A stretch of DNA of 64,000 bases from Pachyseris speciosa (taxonomy: Eukaryota > Cnidaria > Anthozoa > Scleractinia > Pachyseridae), in the NCBI GenBank assembly GCA_016490735.1, contig JAEMWC010000073.1, positions 900,001 through 964,000 on the forward strand, given 5' to 3'. This document shows positions 23,525 to 34,547 of the stretch, one piece after another; the first letter of the stretch is position 1; each line of letters begins with the position of its first letter. The translations under genes were made by a program, and so were the position numbers. The notes under the pieces were generated by a model, which made no database searches, had not been told where the DNA came from, and worked only from the letters and a program-made list of their open reading frames with translations.

Positions 23525-23820
23525 GCTAGCTAATAAACTAGATAGAAAAGATGGGTACCTGTAGACCTATAGAAATGCAAAACGAATGTCAGAAGTTCAG
23601 TATAACATTCACAATATTGGTAGCTCAGAGATTTAATTCAGACTTAAGAAATACGACTTAGCTAGCTAGCTAATAAACTAGATAGAAAAGAGGGGTACCT
23701 GTAGACCTATAGAAATGCAAAACGAATCACAGCAATCCAGGTATAATGTCAGAAGTTCAGTATAACATTCACAATATTGGTAGCTCAGAGATTTAATTCA
23801 GACTTAAGAAATACGACTTA
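23525..23820. repeat. Tandem duplication, 140 and 156 bp units
   Basis: Unit 1 is 23525-23664 and unit 2 is 23665-23820, each starting AGCTAGCTAATAAAC and ending ATACGACTTA. Unit 2 has an extra stretch after GCAAAACGAAT. It lies downstream of a LINE 3' coding end on the minus strand. Confidence 0.85.
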
Positions 23821-24160
23821 AGCTTCTTTTTAAAGTTGCTGATGGTAAAGTCAAAGGGATATCATTCCAAATAATTGGGGCTTGAGAGCAAATAGCAAAG
23901 TGATACCTACGCGAGATTTTGTGTAAGTTAAAACGAGAGCGCGATAAATAATCATGATACTCACGGTTAAGATGTAGAAATGAAGAAAGAGAGGCGGGCA
24001 GAAGGCGATTGAAATATGAGAAAACAAAACAAGAGACATGGAATTTATAGAGCAAGTGAAGCGGAAGAATATTAAGCTTGGAAAAGAGAGGCTTAGAATG
24101 TGTTCGTGGAGGAGAAAGTGTAACAATGCGAATGGCTTTCTTTTGTAATATATAAAGTGG
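23804..24160 (-). mobile_element. LINE ORF2 C-terminal fragment
   Basis: Frames at 23851-24126 and 23804-24055 read LYKFHVSCFVFSYFNRLLP, LNREYHDYLSRSRFNLHKI and FAICSQAPIIWNDIPLTLP, the typical end of CR1/L2-type reverse transcriptase proteins (HNY-TR, WN-LP). It is 5' truncated and frameshifted. Confidence 0.65.
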
Positions 24161-24389
24161 TTTCAGTTTCAGTTTTCAGTTTATTTGTTTTGCCATTTTA
24201 CACATACCACATATTATGCAAAATAAAATAAGGCAAGGAGACACAAAAAAAGCAGAGCTTATAAACATGTGCCTCCCCATGATAAATAACAAATTACTAG
24301 AGATATGTAAAGGCGAACCGAATAACTTAGAACAACAGTACTGAACTTGTTTGTTTTTTTGTTTTTTTTTTTAAAGCGTACAAGAGCAA

Positions 24390-24640
24390 AGCCGATACAC
24401 GAACTGTTCGAGGTAAGAGTCGAGTGTGGACACCCAAATCAAATTACAGTAATTGATGTACGGTAAGAAAGAGAATTATATAAGGTTTTAAGGGTATCCG
24501 GGGGTAGACATCGTCTTGACTTATGTAAAATTCCAATAACCTTAGCAACCTTATCACAGACAGTAGTAATATGATGTTTCCATGAAAGATTTTCGTGAAT
24601 AATGATTCCGATTTCGTGCGTGCAAGTCACGATTGGTTTT
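24390..24640 (-). mobile_element. Second LINE RT fragment
   Basis: Reads IIIHENLSWKHHITTVCDKV, IGILHKSRRCLPPDTLKTLY, then in another frame YINYCNLIWVSTLDSYLEQF. This is the RT thumb region (LSWK-HI, YN-PY-NYC-W). It is joined to an A/T run at 24350-24370 and the 3' part of another LINE. Confidence 0.65.
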
Positions 24641-24721
24641 GGTTTTGCTTCTCATTGGTTGAAAAAGTGGCGCGAGTTTTCCTGGCCAATCACAGAGCGA
24701 AGCAATGCAAAACCAAATCAA

Positions 24722-25100
24722 CTGAACGCGATTTAGTTCGACACTCGTAAAAAAAATCAGAAAAATCCTTTAAAGATAAGGTTTTTACATTGACAGCTCA
24801 AAGATGATCAGTTTTTCATCAGTCTGCGAGTTTACTAAATCGTTTTATGAAGTATTAAAAAAGTTTCAGGTGAATAGGTTTTCTGGAAGTCACGCATTGA
24901 AACAGATAAAAACACACAGCGTCGACCAGTCTCCACATTTTTCCCTTTAAAAAGACTTAAAACTTTTTTAGTAATTCATAAAATGATTTAGTGAACTCAC
25001 AGACTGACGAAAAGCTGATCATCTTTGAGCTCTCAACGTAAAAACCTTATCTTTAAAGGACTTTTGTTATTTTTTTACGTTTGAGCGCGGTTAATTTTTA
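24722..25100. repeat. Fold-back element, copy 1
   Basis: Left arm (24722-24880, with CCTTTAAAGATAAGGTTTTTAC and AAAGATGATCAG) is matched in reverse by the right arm (24950-25100, CTGATCATCTTT and CCTTATCTTTAAAGG). The arms are about 140 bp and imperfect. Confidence 0.75.
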
Positions 25101-26820
25101 ACGCAACGTTGTTCTCAACATTTGAGCCCAGGCTCCTGCTCGACAAATAAGGTAAGGTAAATCTTTATTTAGACACGGTATTTCCTTCAGGACTTAACAA
25201 TATTTAACTAGAAATACCTGCCGGTAGAGTGCCAACGAGTAAACACTGGCACAGTTGTGTGCGCAGAGAAGATTAAGAAGTAACCAGAGTACAGTCGATT
25301 TTTTTAAACTGAATCGTTGTTGAAAAAAGCAGTGCAAAACTCACATGTTTTTCTTTGTTTTTTCAAATGTCTATAAGAATTAAACTTGTAGGGTAGATTA
25401 CAGGTGAAATATGAGTCCCTTGCATTACTTGAGAGAGATGAAACCAACATTGTTGTTAGAAATGAGCATGAATTCAAATGTGACATGTTTGTGTTTTAAC
25501 ATGTTCTTCGAACGCAAATCCCATATGCTCTTGTTTTAAAATGTTTTTAAGAACAAAACTTGTAACGTAGATTACAAATGCACATCTAATATGGTCTTCT
25601 GATATCCACGTGAAAAATTGAAATTAGTCACACCACTATGGCCCTTACAATGATTTACGACTAACAACATACAGAATAGAAGAAGCATAATAAACTCTCG
25701 TGAGCTATTACTTCGATGCACGCACTTCAGCAAAGTGGACTTTGGACCTGAGCACTTCTGATCGGATAATTTTCAAACGAAGCTACAGCTGCAAGCCCCC
25801 TGAAATTTTGGAATAAGAAGACTATCCAAATTGATTTGCTAAGTTCCCTCAAGCTTGACAGATAGTGGCTTTCTGGCAAACAGAGTTTAGACTGTTTTTT
25901 GTGAACGCTAATGGATGAGCACAAACTAACAGCGACACGTCGTGAGACTCGTGACTTGATTGGAAAGAAGCTTTATATTCCCTCTGATTATGTTTATAGT
26001 GAATATATTTGAATATATTCAAGTGTTTTTTTTTCCTTAGTTATAGCACGCTGGCCGATTTTGTAAACAATTGACTGTTGTATTGGCAAGATTGCTGTTT
26101 TGGCACGCTCGCCGTGACTGTCAAATTTGTAATTTTGAGCACACTAGCTCGATAAAAGAAGAGGCTTTATACGCCCTCTGATTGAGTTATGTTCAAGTGG
26201 TTTTGTTTTTTGTTTCTTAAATGGCACGCTGGCCGATCTTGTCAAGGCAATTGACTGTTTTGGCAAGCTAGCCGTTTTCGAGCTGATTTCGATAACTCCC
26301 TCGCTGGGCGATTTTTCAGCCTGCTAGGTGTTAGATTTGTGACACTCTGGCTCCCCAAAACACTAAATTAAAGTACACGCAAGAAGACAACGCTCACGAG
26401 TGAATAATATCAATATTTCCACTCACCTTTTCCTGCCTAAGCCCGCACCAGCCACCATGAGGTCAATGAGGTCAATGTGGTCATGATCCTCCTGATGTGA
26501 TTGGTTTAGAAAAAAATACCGCGACGCCATTGGCTAACTCGAAAACAATCACCGATGATGTCACTCTTACATTACCTTATGCTAACTTTTTTCATTCGAG
26601 ATTTCGTCTCCCTGTACCAAAATCAACTCGCACACACGGCTTTATAATGCTGCCGCCTCGTCACCCTCGCGTACTCGCGAGGGTGACTCGTTGGCAATTA
26701 AATACATCTAACTACCTAACTAAATAACATTATAAATAACTACTACAATAAAAGAAATGATAAAAAACTGCTTTACAAGGAAGCCGTGTATAAAAGCAAA
26801 ACAATATTTATAAAAGACTT
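25101..26820. other. Repeat-rich spacer without gene
   Basis: Includes a LINE-like 3' tail (AAGGTAAATCTTTATTTAGAC near 25150) and a diverged duplication of about 190 bp (25972-26077 against 26166-26256, sharing CACGCTGGCCGAT and CAATTGACTGT). No splice-supported exon. Confidence 0.45.
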
Positions 26821-26829
26821 ATTAAAATC

Positions 26830-26950
26830 TTGATTTATCAACTTAGATTTAAATTCATTAAGAGAGGGCGACTGTCGGATATTCAAGGGCAAACTATTTC
26901 ACAGTTCAGCACCGCTGTAGGACAGACGTTTTTTCAATAATTAGTGCGGG
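26830..26950 (-). mobile_element. LINE ORF2 extreme C-terminus
   Basis: The minus strand reads SYSGAEL, a TGA where Trp is expected, then NSLPLNIRQSPSLNEFKSKL, the usual last residues of CR1/L2-like ORF2 proteins. A short 5'-truncated copy. Confidence 0.55.
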
Positions 26951-27304
26951 GCTGAGGGACAGCAAGCGTACCGTCACTATCTCTTAGGTTAGCGCGAACT
27001 AAGATATTCCGGAACCATATTAAATACAATCTTGTACATCATTATTTTTTTACTAACAAACACACAATATAGATTACAATACAGACAATTACAAATATCA
27101 GGTACTTAAGACTACACTCAAGCACTCAAATTCTCTTAGTTTGTTATCGCTTGACATATACTTTACACTGCTGAAAAAAGAATCAATCGCGGTGGCGTGT
27201 GACTAAATCTCTCTGCCATTTTTCAATGCCCTTCAATGTAGTTGTACCTCGGATTTTTTTTATCAGAAGCCAGTAATAATCCCTAGTTTTCATTTTAAGT
27301 AAAT

Positions 27305-27800
27305 TTATAGTGACAAGTAGTTAGTTGGAACTCGCTCGCTGAAAAAAAAAAAGGTGGATTTGTCTATTAGTTTTGCTCTTGCCCTATCAATAAGAGACTG
27401 GGGGATTGCCGATACAACCTGCATGTGAGTTAAGGAATTGCAGTTTAAAGCGTATTTTCGAACGGACTCTGCGTGAGAGAGGAACTTCCCATCCGCTCTC
27501 AGAAGATCTTGAATAAGGGTAACATTCCTATTAAACCAGCTCCCATAGAAAATTGTTCGACCATTTATGTGAATTTGTTTGTTATTGAATATAATCAATT
27601 CCTGGTCACCTTCTTGGGGATTGTAAGAGGATTTAAGTTCAGCGAAATAATGTAACAATAACTTGTAAACGTTTGGGAAATGTGCCTCCTCAAGAAATTT
27701 TTGGGCATAACAACAACGCAACAAAAATTTTAACCCACCGTATTTATCAAAGAAAATTGTTCTGGAATTACTTTCCAGGACCCACTCCTTTGGTCCTTTA
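27305..27800 (-). mobile_element. L1/Tx1-like LINE post-RT fragment
   Basis: Frame 27305-27724 (extending to about 27780 without an ATG) reads INGRTIFYGSWFNRNVTLIQ, DLLRADGKFLSHAESVRKYA and LTHMQVVSAIP. This follows the region after the RT domain of L1/Tx1-group ORF2 proteins (FY-W...GI..I.DL; Y..V.SAIP), a clade different from the LINE at 13-16 kb. Confidence 0.55.
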
Positions 27801-28017
27801 TTAAGAATCTCGAGGTTGACGAAAAATCAAATCAGATGATTTGTGAACGTTTTCTACCCTCATATCTTTCTATATCCCCCGATCGTGTCTCCCTCATACG
27901 GGTTTCTGTGAGGTTTACTTGTATATACCGCGTCAACTGACGCTTCCCCGCGGGCGCAATGATCTTTGCCCGAAGGGCAACGAATAATAATAAAGAGAGG
28001 GTTTTCACTTTGGGAGC

Positions 28018-28530
28018 TCCAAGCTCCAAGATCGTCAGTTTTTCGTGCGCTGTGAGTTCACCAAATCATTGTACGATTCACTGAAAAAAGGTTTCTCTCA
28101 GTTTGAAGCGAAGTGTCTGGAGACTGGCATGCGCTGTCCGTTTTCTTTTTTCATTGAATGCTTGACTTCGGGAACGGCCGATTCACCTAATTGTTCGTAA
28201 AACCTTTTAGTATATCGTAAATAATATCATTCATTTAATGAACGAGGTTACATCAGATAAATAAGTGAAGTGAAAATGATTTAGTAACCACACAGATCGA
28301 CTTACAAAAAACATATCAGCTCTTAATTCTCAATTTGTAAACCTAGGGCCGGTTCCTGAAAGGTGTAATATCTCTTTCCCAGGGATAAATCTGCCTTATT
28401 CCAGGAGTACCTTTTGGGATAAGGCAGATTTATCCCTGGAATAGAGATATTACACCTTTCAATAACCGGTCCCTGATCTTTATCGGTAGTTTCTTATTCT
28501 GTACGTTTGACCGCGGTTAAATCGGTTAAC
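28018..28530. repeat. Fold-back element, copy 2, with nested MITE
   Basis: Related to 24722-25100 (shared CAAGATCGTCAGTTTTTCGT...GAGTTCACCAAATC at the left, GATCTTTATCGG...TACGTTTGACCGCGGTTAA at the right). Between GTAAACCTA and GATCTTTA the homology is broken by an inserted 125-bp MITE. Confidence 0.6.
28348..28472. mobile_element. Palindromic MITE, copy A
   Basis: Arms CCGGTTCCTGAAAGGTGTAA and its reverse near 28452-28472, with inner arms GATAAATCTGCCTTATTCC and GGATAAGGCAGATTTATCC. A second copy is at 50262-50385. Confidence 0.85.
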
Positions 28531-28602
28531 ATTAGATGTCATCCACCAAAACCATCTGGACACCTCATGCAGTTTACACAGCGTTGTTTTCCCTTTCAAG
28601 TG

Positions 28603-28680
28603 GATTAGGGTTAAGCACCGCCTCTACTGGTTAGGGTTAAGCACTGCCTTTACTGATTAGGGTTAACTGGTTAGTTTCTA
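28603..28680. repeat. Minisatellite containing TTAGGGTTAA
   Basis: Three units of about 25 bp, each with GATTAGGGTTAA or GGTTAGGGTTAA followed by GCACYGCCTYTA. Not a telomere array, as the hexamer is not tandem. Confidence 0.7.
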
Positions 28681-28743
28681 TTTTGGGGGTTGGGGTTTAT
28701 GCTATATGTAGTTAAATTATTGCTAGAGCTTTCAAAAAATCCG

Positions 28744-28811
28744 CGGTAGTCTAGTGGTTAGTGTGTGAGACTCAGACCATGTAAACAATGGGTTCGACTC
28801 CCACCATTGTT
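28744..28811 (+). tRNA. tRNA-like segment (SINE head or pseudo-tRNA)
   Basis: A box TAGTCTAGTGGTTAGTG and B box GGGTTCGACTCCC at normal spacing, with weak acceptor pairing. Probably not a functional tRNA. Confidence 0.45.
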
Positions 28812-29257
28812 AATGTCTATTTTTTATTTTCTCCTTAAAATTGAAGGGACTTGTACTTTGTGAACACTTCCAGCTTGAAATATCCTCTAAGTGTGATATA
28901 AAAGCAGAAAACAGTTCATGAGGTGTCCAGGTGGTTTCGGTGGATGCCATCTAATGCTGACCGGTTAGATCTGCTGTCTTCCGCCCCAATCCTTTCAGAG
29001 GCCCTGTTGCTCCCACTCCCTCCCCGCCATCCTAAATAAATTCTTTCCACGTTTCATTTATTCATTGAGGTTTTCTTACGAAACCCAGTGCAACTACAAA
29101 TGGCAGTTCCTTTATGGATAGTCGACGCGCAATCTATCGCTTGAGATAGTGCGGTGAGACTGGAGCGAGCTATTGGCGTGAGCTTCTCACTCTCCAGAAA
29201 GGGACTGCTAGCAGTCTAGCATAGGTCTCTCCAATAAAACATACAGACAGAAACACA

Positions 29258-29720
29258 GTTATGAACACTACTTAAACAGTAGCGAAAATAAAGCGTGAAA
29301 AAAATTTGGGCTTGTACGGGAATCGAACCCGATTACGGTACAGTGCTCTACCAACTGTGCCAAGAAGCCAACTGGGAAGTGGTGATTTTGTTGGTTCGTA
29401 ATATACCCGTGAGTGATGAATATGTGAGAATGAATATATGAAAATCATTTATTTGAACTGCGGATTAAAGAATGAATCACCCAGTGTGAATGATCATCAC
29501 AGTTATGAACACTACACTGAGCAGCAGTGAAAATAATGAAGCCTGAAAAAAATTCAGGCTTGTACGGGAATCGAACCCGTTAATGGTACAGTGCAGATGG
29601 TGACTTTTTTGGTTCGTAATACACCCGTGAGGGATGAATATGTGAGAATGAATATATGAAAATCATATATTTCAACTGCAGTTCAAATACATGACTTTCA
29701 TATATTCATTCTCAGACAGA
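29258..29720 (-). mobile_element. Tandem tRNA-headed SINE copies
   Basis: Two copies (about 29258-29468 and 29501-29710) share CAGTTATGAACACTAC, GTGAAAAAAATT or CTGAAAAAAATT, GGCTTGTACGGGAATCGAAC and GAATATATGAAAATCAT. On the minus strand each has B box GGTTCGATTCC; copy 1 also has A box TGGCACAGTTGGTAGAGCA, deleted from copy 2. Confidence 0.7.
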
Positions 29721-30388
29721 AACACCTTGTTTATGCGTTAATGCTTAATTCCTTTTGGCATTGTGATTGTGGGAAGAAAGGACAGCTTAGAAAATTAAAC
29801 CACAAATCATCACATTGACGAACAGTTTCCTGAGTTTAAGTTTGCAGGTGCGGCATCTTATTCCCCTTCCATCACAGGTATCACCTGAACGTATTAAAAA
29901 GCAAATCTGAAAACAATGCAGTTTGCTTGTATGTTTGTTTTATTGTCAAGCGTAATGCAGATTTACATGTGAATAGAATGGAGTTAAGAGGAAACTCGTT
30001 AGCACTGAATCCTGATTAGTTTTTCTCTACTTGAAGTCGTTGCAATATAGCATCCAACACCATCAGTACATTTTTTGTGTTTTTTTGTTAGTTTATTTCA
30101 TTTAACGATATTTTACAAGCTGTTGAGATTACGTAATAACTACCAAAAGCTGTTTGATTTTGCGCTAAAATTATCTAAACTATTTACATTTTTTTCCTCG
30201 TCTTATTCAATTTGAACTAACTTACTAATGTACACGCGATCGTCTTTTTAAATGCTGATGACGACAGTAACGCGGTAAAAACGTTTTTCTCAAGCAGAAA
30301 ACCACAGTTAGGTATATGAGAGTCTCCTCTTTTCTGGTAATCCCGGAGTATTTATCCGGACCCCCGTATAAGAGGACTCATGGTAACA
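29721..30388. other. Spacer before first forkhead gene
   Basis: AT-rich, likely including the 3' UTR of the gene at 30389-31219. No other feature recognised. Confidence 0.4.
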
Positions 30389-31219
30389 TTAATTCCTGGT
30401 AAAACTCAAAACTACACTGGTTTTGCTTGTAAATGTTCTTGACACCACGTCGTTCGTATTTTGTGTGGCACTAGAGAACAATCCCTGAGGTGCAACAGTA
30501 AAAGCTGACGTTGTGTTGTGTACCTCATTTCGTTTTGCCGTTTCCCATTTGTTGCGTAAAAGTGTTTCTATGTGGAACCCTCTTTTCTCCGTTCCGTTTG
30601 TACCGCAGACGGCGTTACGCGATATTTCAATTGGTAAACAACTGCTACCGTCCTTCGCTGTCTTCATTTCAACAATATTTTCGACTGCCTTTTCTTTTGT
30701 ACCATCTTCTGCGACAAAGCTTTCCCGATTTCTTCTCGGCATTCGTTTTCGCTTGTAGTCTCCCCGACTGAAGTCATCGTAGTTAATCGGGTTGATTGCC
30801 CAAAAGTGTCCCTTGCCGTGAGGTGAGCGACCCACTTTAATAAAGCAATCATTCAGTGATAAGTTATGGCGTATAGAGTTCCGCCATCCTGGTCCTTTGG
30901 TCCTGAAGTAAGGGTAATGCGACAGAATATAGTTGTAGATGTCGCTCAGAATAAGTTTCTGTTGTGGAGAGCTGAGGATTGCTTTTCCAATGAGACCAAT
31001 GTAGGACTGAGTTGGTTTCTCTTCAATTGTGCGGTGGTACAGCGTGCCTTGAATGACCGGGTGATAATACTGACTCATATCAGCGGACTGTACTCTGATG
31101 TCTTTATCCCGATGGACTGGATACATCTCTGGACTGACAAAACCGGCACCAAAATGAGGCGTGTAAGGAAATAATGGAAAAGTTGCCGCAGTTGGAACGC
31201 AAAACCTGGCAGAAGACAT
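30389..31219 (-). CDS. Forkhead transcription factor, FoxQ2-like (downstream copy)
   Basis: Single-exon frame of 276 residues. The forkhead DNA-binding domain spans about residues 67-160: KPTQSYIGLIGKAILSSPQQ, LSDIYNYILSHYPYFRTKGP, GWRNSIRHNLSLNDCFIKVG, GKGHFWAINP, then a basic wing end (GDYKRKRMPRR). The SPQQKLILSDIY and WRNSIRHNLSLNDCF style, short protein and lack of introns point to FoxQ2. FoxQ2 factors pattern the aboral or apical pole in cnidarians. A C-terminal FHIETLL (about residue 214) fits the eh1 pattern FxIxxLL that recruits Groucho-type repressors. It is the sister of the gene at 34548-35423, about 3.3 kb upstream, with the same orientation. Start at MSSARF aligns with an internal Met of the sister. 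Confidence 0.85.
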   Translation of the reverse strand: MSSARFCVPTAATFPLFPYTPHFGAGFVSPEMYPVHRDKDIRVQSADMSQYYHPVIQGTLYHRTIEEKPTQSYIGLIGKAILSSPQQKLILSDIYNYILSHYPYFRTKGPGWRNSIRHNLSLNDCFIKVGRSPHGKGHFWAINPINYDDFSRGDYKRKRMPRRNRESFVAEDGTKEKAVENIVEMKTAKDGSSCLPIEISRNAVCGTNGTEKRGFHIETLLRNKWETAKRNEVHNTTSAFTVAPQGLFSSATQNTNDVVSRTFTSKTSVVLSFTRN

Positions 31220-31309
31220 GATGACAGAGGGGAACCTGTTTAACGTGCAAAACGATAGAATCTTCTGATTTTGTCAATACCTTGTGTTTCTAACACGCTG
31301 AATACTCAG

Positions 31310-31995
31310 GTGTAAATGAATTTGCCACAAGTGAACAAGCTGTGATATTGGCTTGAACATGCATGTTTTTTACGTAATTGATCAATAACACTTTACATTT
31401 CGTAAACAATAAAAACCTTAATATGGGTTTGAGTCTGTTTAGTAGTTTGCCGTGGCGCATTTCCTAAAAGTATCAGGAGGTGATAGCGGGAAAATGTATG
31501 ACTCCGTGCGAATCTTTGTGAAGGTTTACTGGTAAAGAGAGAGCTGGTTTTCCAATATCGTTATTTTTCGTTTACTAGTAAGAGCTAATTATTTTTAATT
31601 AGCACCCACGCCCTGTGTTTTGCTTTTCTTTACAAGTTGTTTGTTGGGAGGAGCTAATTACAACAAGTTTAAAATAGCTTTTACATCAAAAAGGACATTC
31701 ACTTAGATTCCCTGGAGACAATAACTCTCAATTTACGAAAAGCAGATCTAGATACGCTTAAAACAAAGCAATAAAGATTTTTACCTTCTCTTTCCAAACT
31801 GGCTTTGGTTACATGTTTCTGTGCGTCACATCGAATCGGGTTTTTTCCGGTCTTGAATAACTATAAATTAACACTCGCTCGCGCATTTATGATTGGTGCA
31901 ATTTGTTATTGATTTAGTATTGTTTGGCTTGAGCGCTAATGCAAGTATTATTGTTGACTAATGGTGGGTTCTGACAAAAGGGCGTGACTACTACG
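31310..31995 (-). promoter_or_regulatory. Upstream blocks shared with the sister forkhead gene
   Basis: Three blocks recur in the same order upstream of the second forkhead gene: CCACAAGTGAACAAGCTGTG (31325), GGGAGGAGCTAATTACAA (about 31646) with CACCC-CCCTGTGTTT (31603), and TATTGTTTGGCT...TATTGTT (31918 on). The offset is nearly constant (about 4160 bp). Probable duplicated promoter or enhancer. Confidence 0.5.
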
Positions 31996-34547
31996 ACTAA
32001 CAACAAAACAATTAGCGTGAAGCTCAGTCGTTCATGGTTGGGGTTTACAACTGAACTAAACGTTTTCTACGTCTGTTTCAATGCAGCTTAAAGTTAACCA
32101 ATCATCAGCAATAGTCAAGTTATGCGCACTTATAAGCAAAAAACAATGGATCTTGAACCTCGAGGTGTGCGTCCATTTTGTTTTTTTTCAGGGCGTATTT
32201 TAGGTTAAGCCCAATTAAATAACTTGTCATCCGCACTTGTAGCTGAGTAGACGTGAGCGAGGATTAAAATCTGTCGTATCTCTCGGAAGTCATTCATTGG
32301 ATGTTACTTAGAAAATTCTTGTTTCAAGTTATTTATTTGTGTTTGTGTGATTTATTTGTAGCGTAGTTCATAAAGTAAACAAATAATGCGCTAGTCACTT
32401 AAAGCTATTCAAAAACAATCTTGAGCAGAATCGGCGGTTTGAATTTTAGCAAAATATATATAACCATGAACGAAACTCTGCCATGATCAGAGTTTACGTG
32501 GCCAGTTCAAAAGAAGTCAATACAAATCAGGACAAAGATTCTTTTCGTAACACCAACGTTGTGGAATTTACTGTTTACAATCGTTAGCTGAAGGTGCAAT
32601 TCTCTTGTGACCTATAGCGTTTTGCGCGATAATTTTCCATAATGTTTTGTTAAATTTTCTTAAACCGACGGCCATTTCTCTTATTCAACCAGTTTCTAGT
32701 TTGTTTTCAAGGAAGCCAGGTAAGTATTTCGGGTCTCAGATTTGTTAGCGACTTATTTTGCGATTCTGCGGAGTCCACCAAAGACACCAAAGAGTAACAA
32801 ATTATTATCCATCCAGCCACACGACTATGCCTACTGCGTCAAAGAGTACAATGACAAGCTGCAATCTTGGTGGAAATTTTTAACCACAGATGAAAGCATT
32901 CTACTTGATGGAGCTTGTCCTTTACAGAGTGTATTCTATACAATAATAGAAATATCCTGTACACCCTAAGTTCAACCAAACGCCTCGGCACACGAATAGC
33001 TGACAAGTCGCAGGTACAAGTCTCTGGGGTAAGCCGCCTCGTGTGCATTGCTTGGGCGAAATGTCGAATCAACGTGCCTACCAAGTACACACGAGGAGAC
33101 TTTTCTATAGGTGGATAAACCTTTTTTTGTATTTTGTCTCCGAAACAGGTCGCCTGACGGTGCACACGAGGAAACTCTGCAAATTTGTGTTATTTTGTTC
33201 CTACGACTTGCCGCACGAATTCAAGCAGGTTTGAATTCGTGCAACTATAAGGTCGGCACATTACTGGGCGACAAGTCTTGACAGGCACTAAGCGTTTCTT
33301 CTCTATGCAAAAAGTTCTCTTAGAATGGGGTTAGCGCCCCTATTAGGGTTCATTCTTGTGGCATTTTTTGTTCGTCTTCATGTCTTTCTTTGGTAGTTAT
33401 ACTGCATGTGGCAAATGATGCAAGTGGTGTAGGTTTCTTACTCCAGATTCAAATGTATGCGGGACAATTCTCTTTTTCCGGATTTGCCGTGTGTCTTATG
33501 GGATTTTTTTTCCTTTCATTTTTTTTTTCATTTCTAATAGACGTCCAACAATGCGGTTACTACACATTTGAAACCAAGCAAACAACCCCTAAAAGCTGAA
33601 AGTTCCATCAAAAAGAGTTGTATTTTGAAGACGAGGCTAATAGTGTTAAATATACAAGCTTACAGGTTTACGAAGCTTTCAAAATTATCACTTCTGTTAT
33701 CATTAACAGTAGTTTTCGCATACAAAAAGTATCCGATGTGATTTCATACAGCTATTTTTTTTAGTTTTGAAATGGTAAGATGAGTTTTCATATGGACGTT
33801 TGATTGGATGTATTTTACTTTGGTTTCCAGTTGCAAACAATAAAGGTAATTTCGGAAGAAGCTGTGATAATGTGTCGATGATGAGTAAATAATTTATTAC
33901 CACGGACCAAATTACGTCATCAATTCAGTTGATCAAAACAAATGTTATTTTTTCCAATTCAACTTCTGTTGTTTGTAGTCGTGTTGAACCTTTTGCCTTG
34001 ACTGTCAAGGCACAATACCATTATTTTTATTCTCCGCTGGACATCCTTTCCGCTAATTTCCACAGTGGTGACCAGTGGTGATAAACTACACTTGACGACA
34101 ATATCCGCTTGCTTCATGTTTACGCGGTATAACTAAGTAACATTTCGATTTGCATGTGAATAGAGTAGAGTAAGTTGCAAGTTGTTAACGCTGCATCGTG
34201 ATTAGTTTTGCCTAATATTGTTTTTTAGGTGCAATGGAAAACAAGAGTGTTGTAGTTTACCAAGCAATTTATTTTCCTTTGCATAAAACGTTACAGACGA
34301 AGGCATTAATAACTTAAGACAGTTAGCAACACAGGTGTTTTCATTCCCACTAAACCTAACGTTTCTGCAAAAAGTTCACTTTCGCATTATTTCTTTATAT
34401 TATAAAATTACAACAGTCCAGCCTAGGACTACAGTGTCCTTGCAGCTGAGCTGTATCCAGTCGTTTGTTCGCTCAGATGTTCTCTCAGTCGCATCTAATT
34501 TGTCGTTTTATCTTCTCTCTAGTGACGATCGTGACTGCACTTAGGGT
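31996..34547. other. Spacer between forkhead genes
   Basis: About 2.5 kb without a supported gene. A patch at 32990-33260 repeats ACACGAGGA and GCCTCGTGTGC motifs and looks like an old repeat. Open frames here have no recognisable domains. Confidence 0.4.

Larger units (their letters stand above)
28518..28969. mobile_element. Element with 52-bp inverted ends around tRNA-like core
   Basis: 28518-28569 and 28917-28969 are inverted repeats with about eight mismatches (core CCACCAAAACCATCTGGACA). Between them lie a 25-bp minisatellite (28603-28680) and a tRNA-like segment. Confidence 0.6.

Noticed and set aside
28603..28680. Interstitial telomere array
   Set aside because: TTAGGG occurs once per 25-bp unit and is not tandem.
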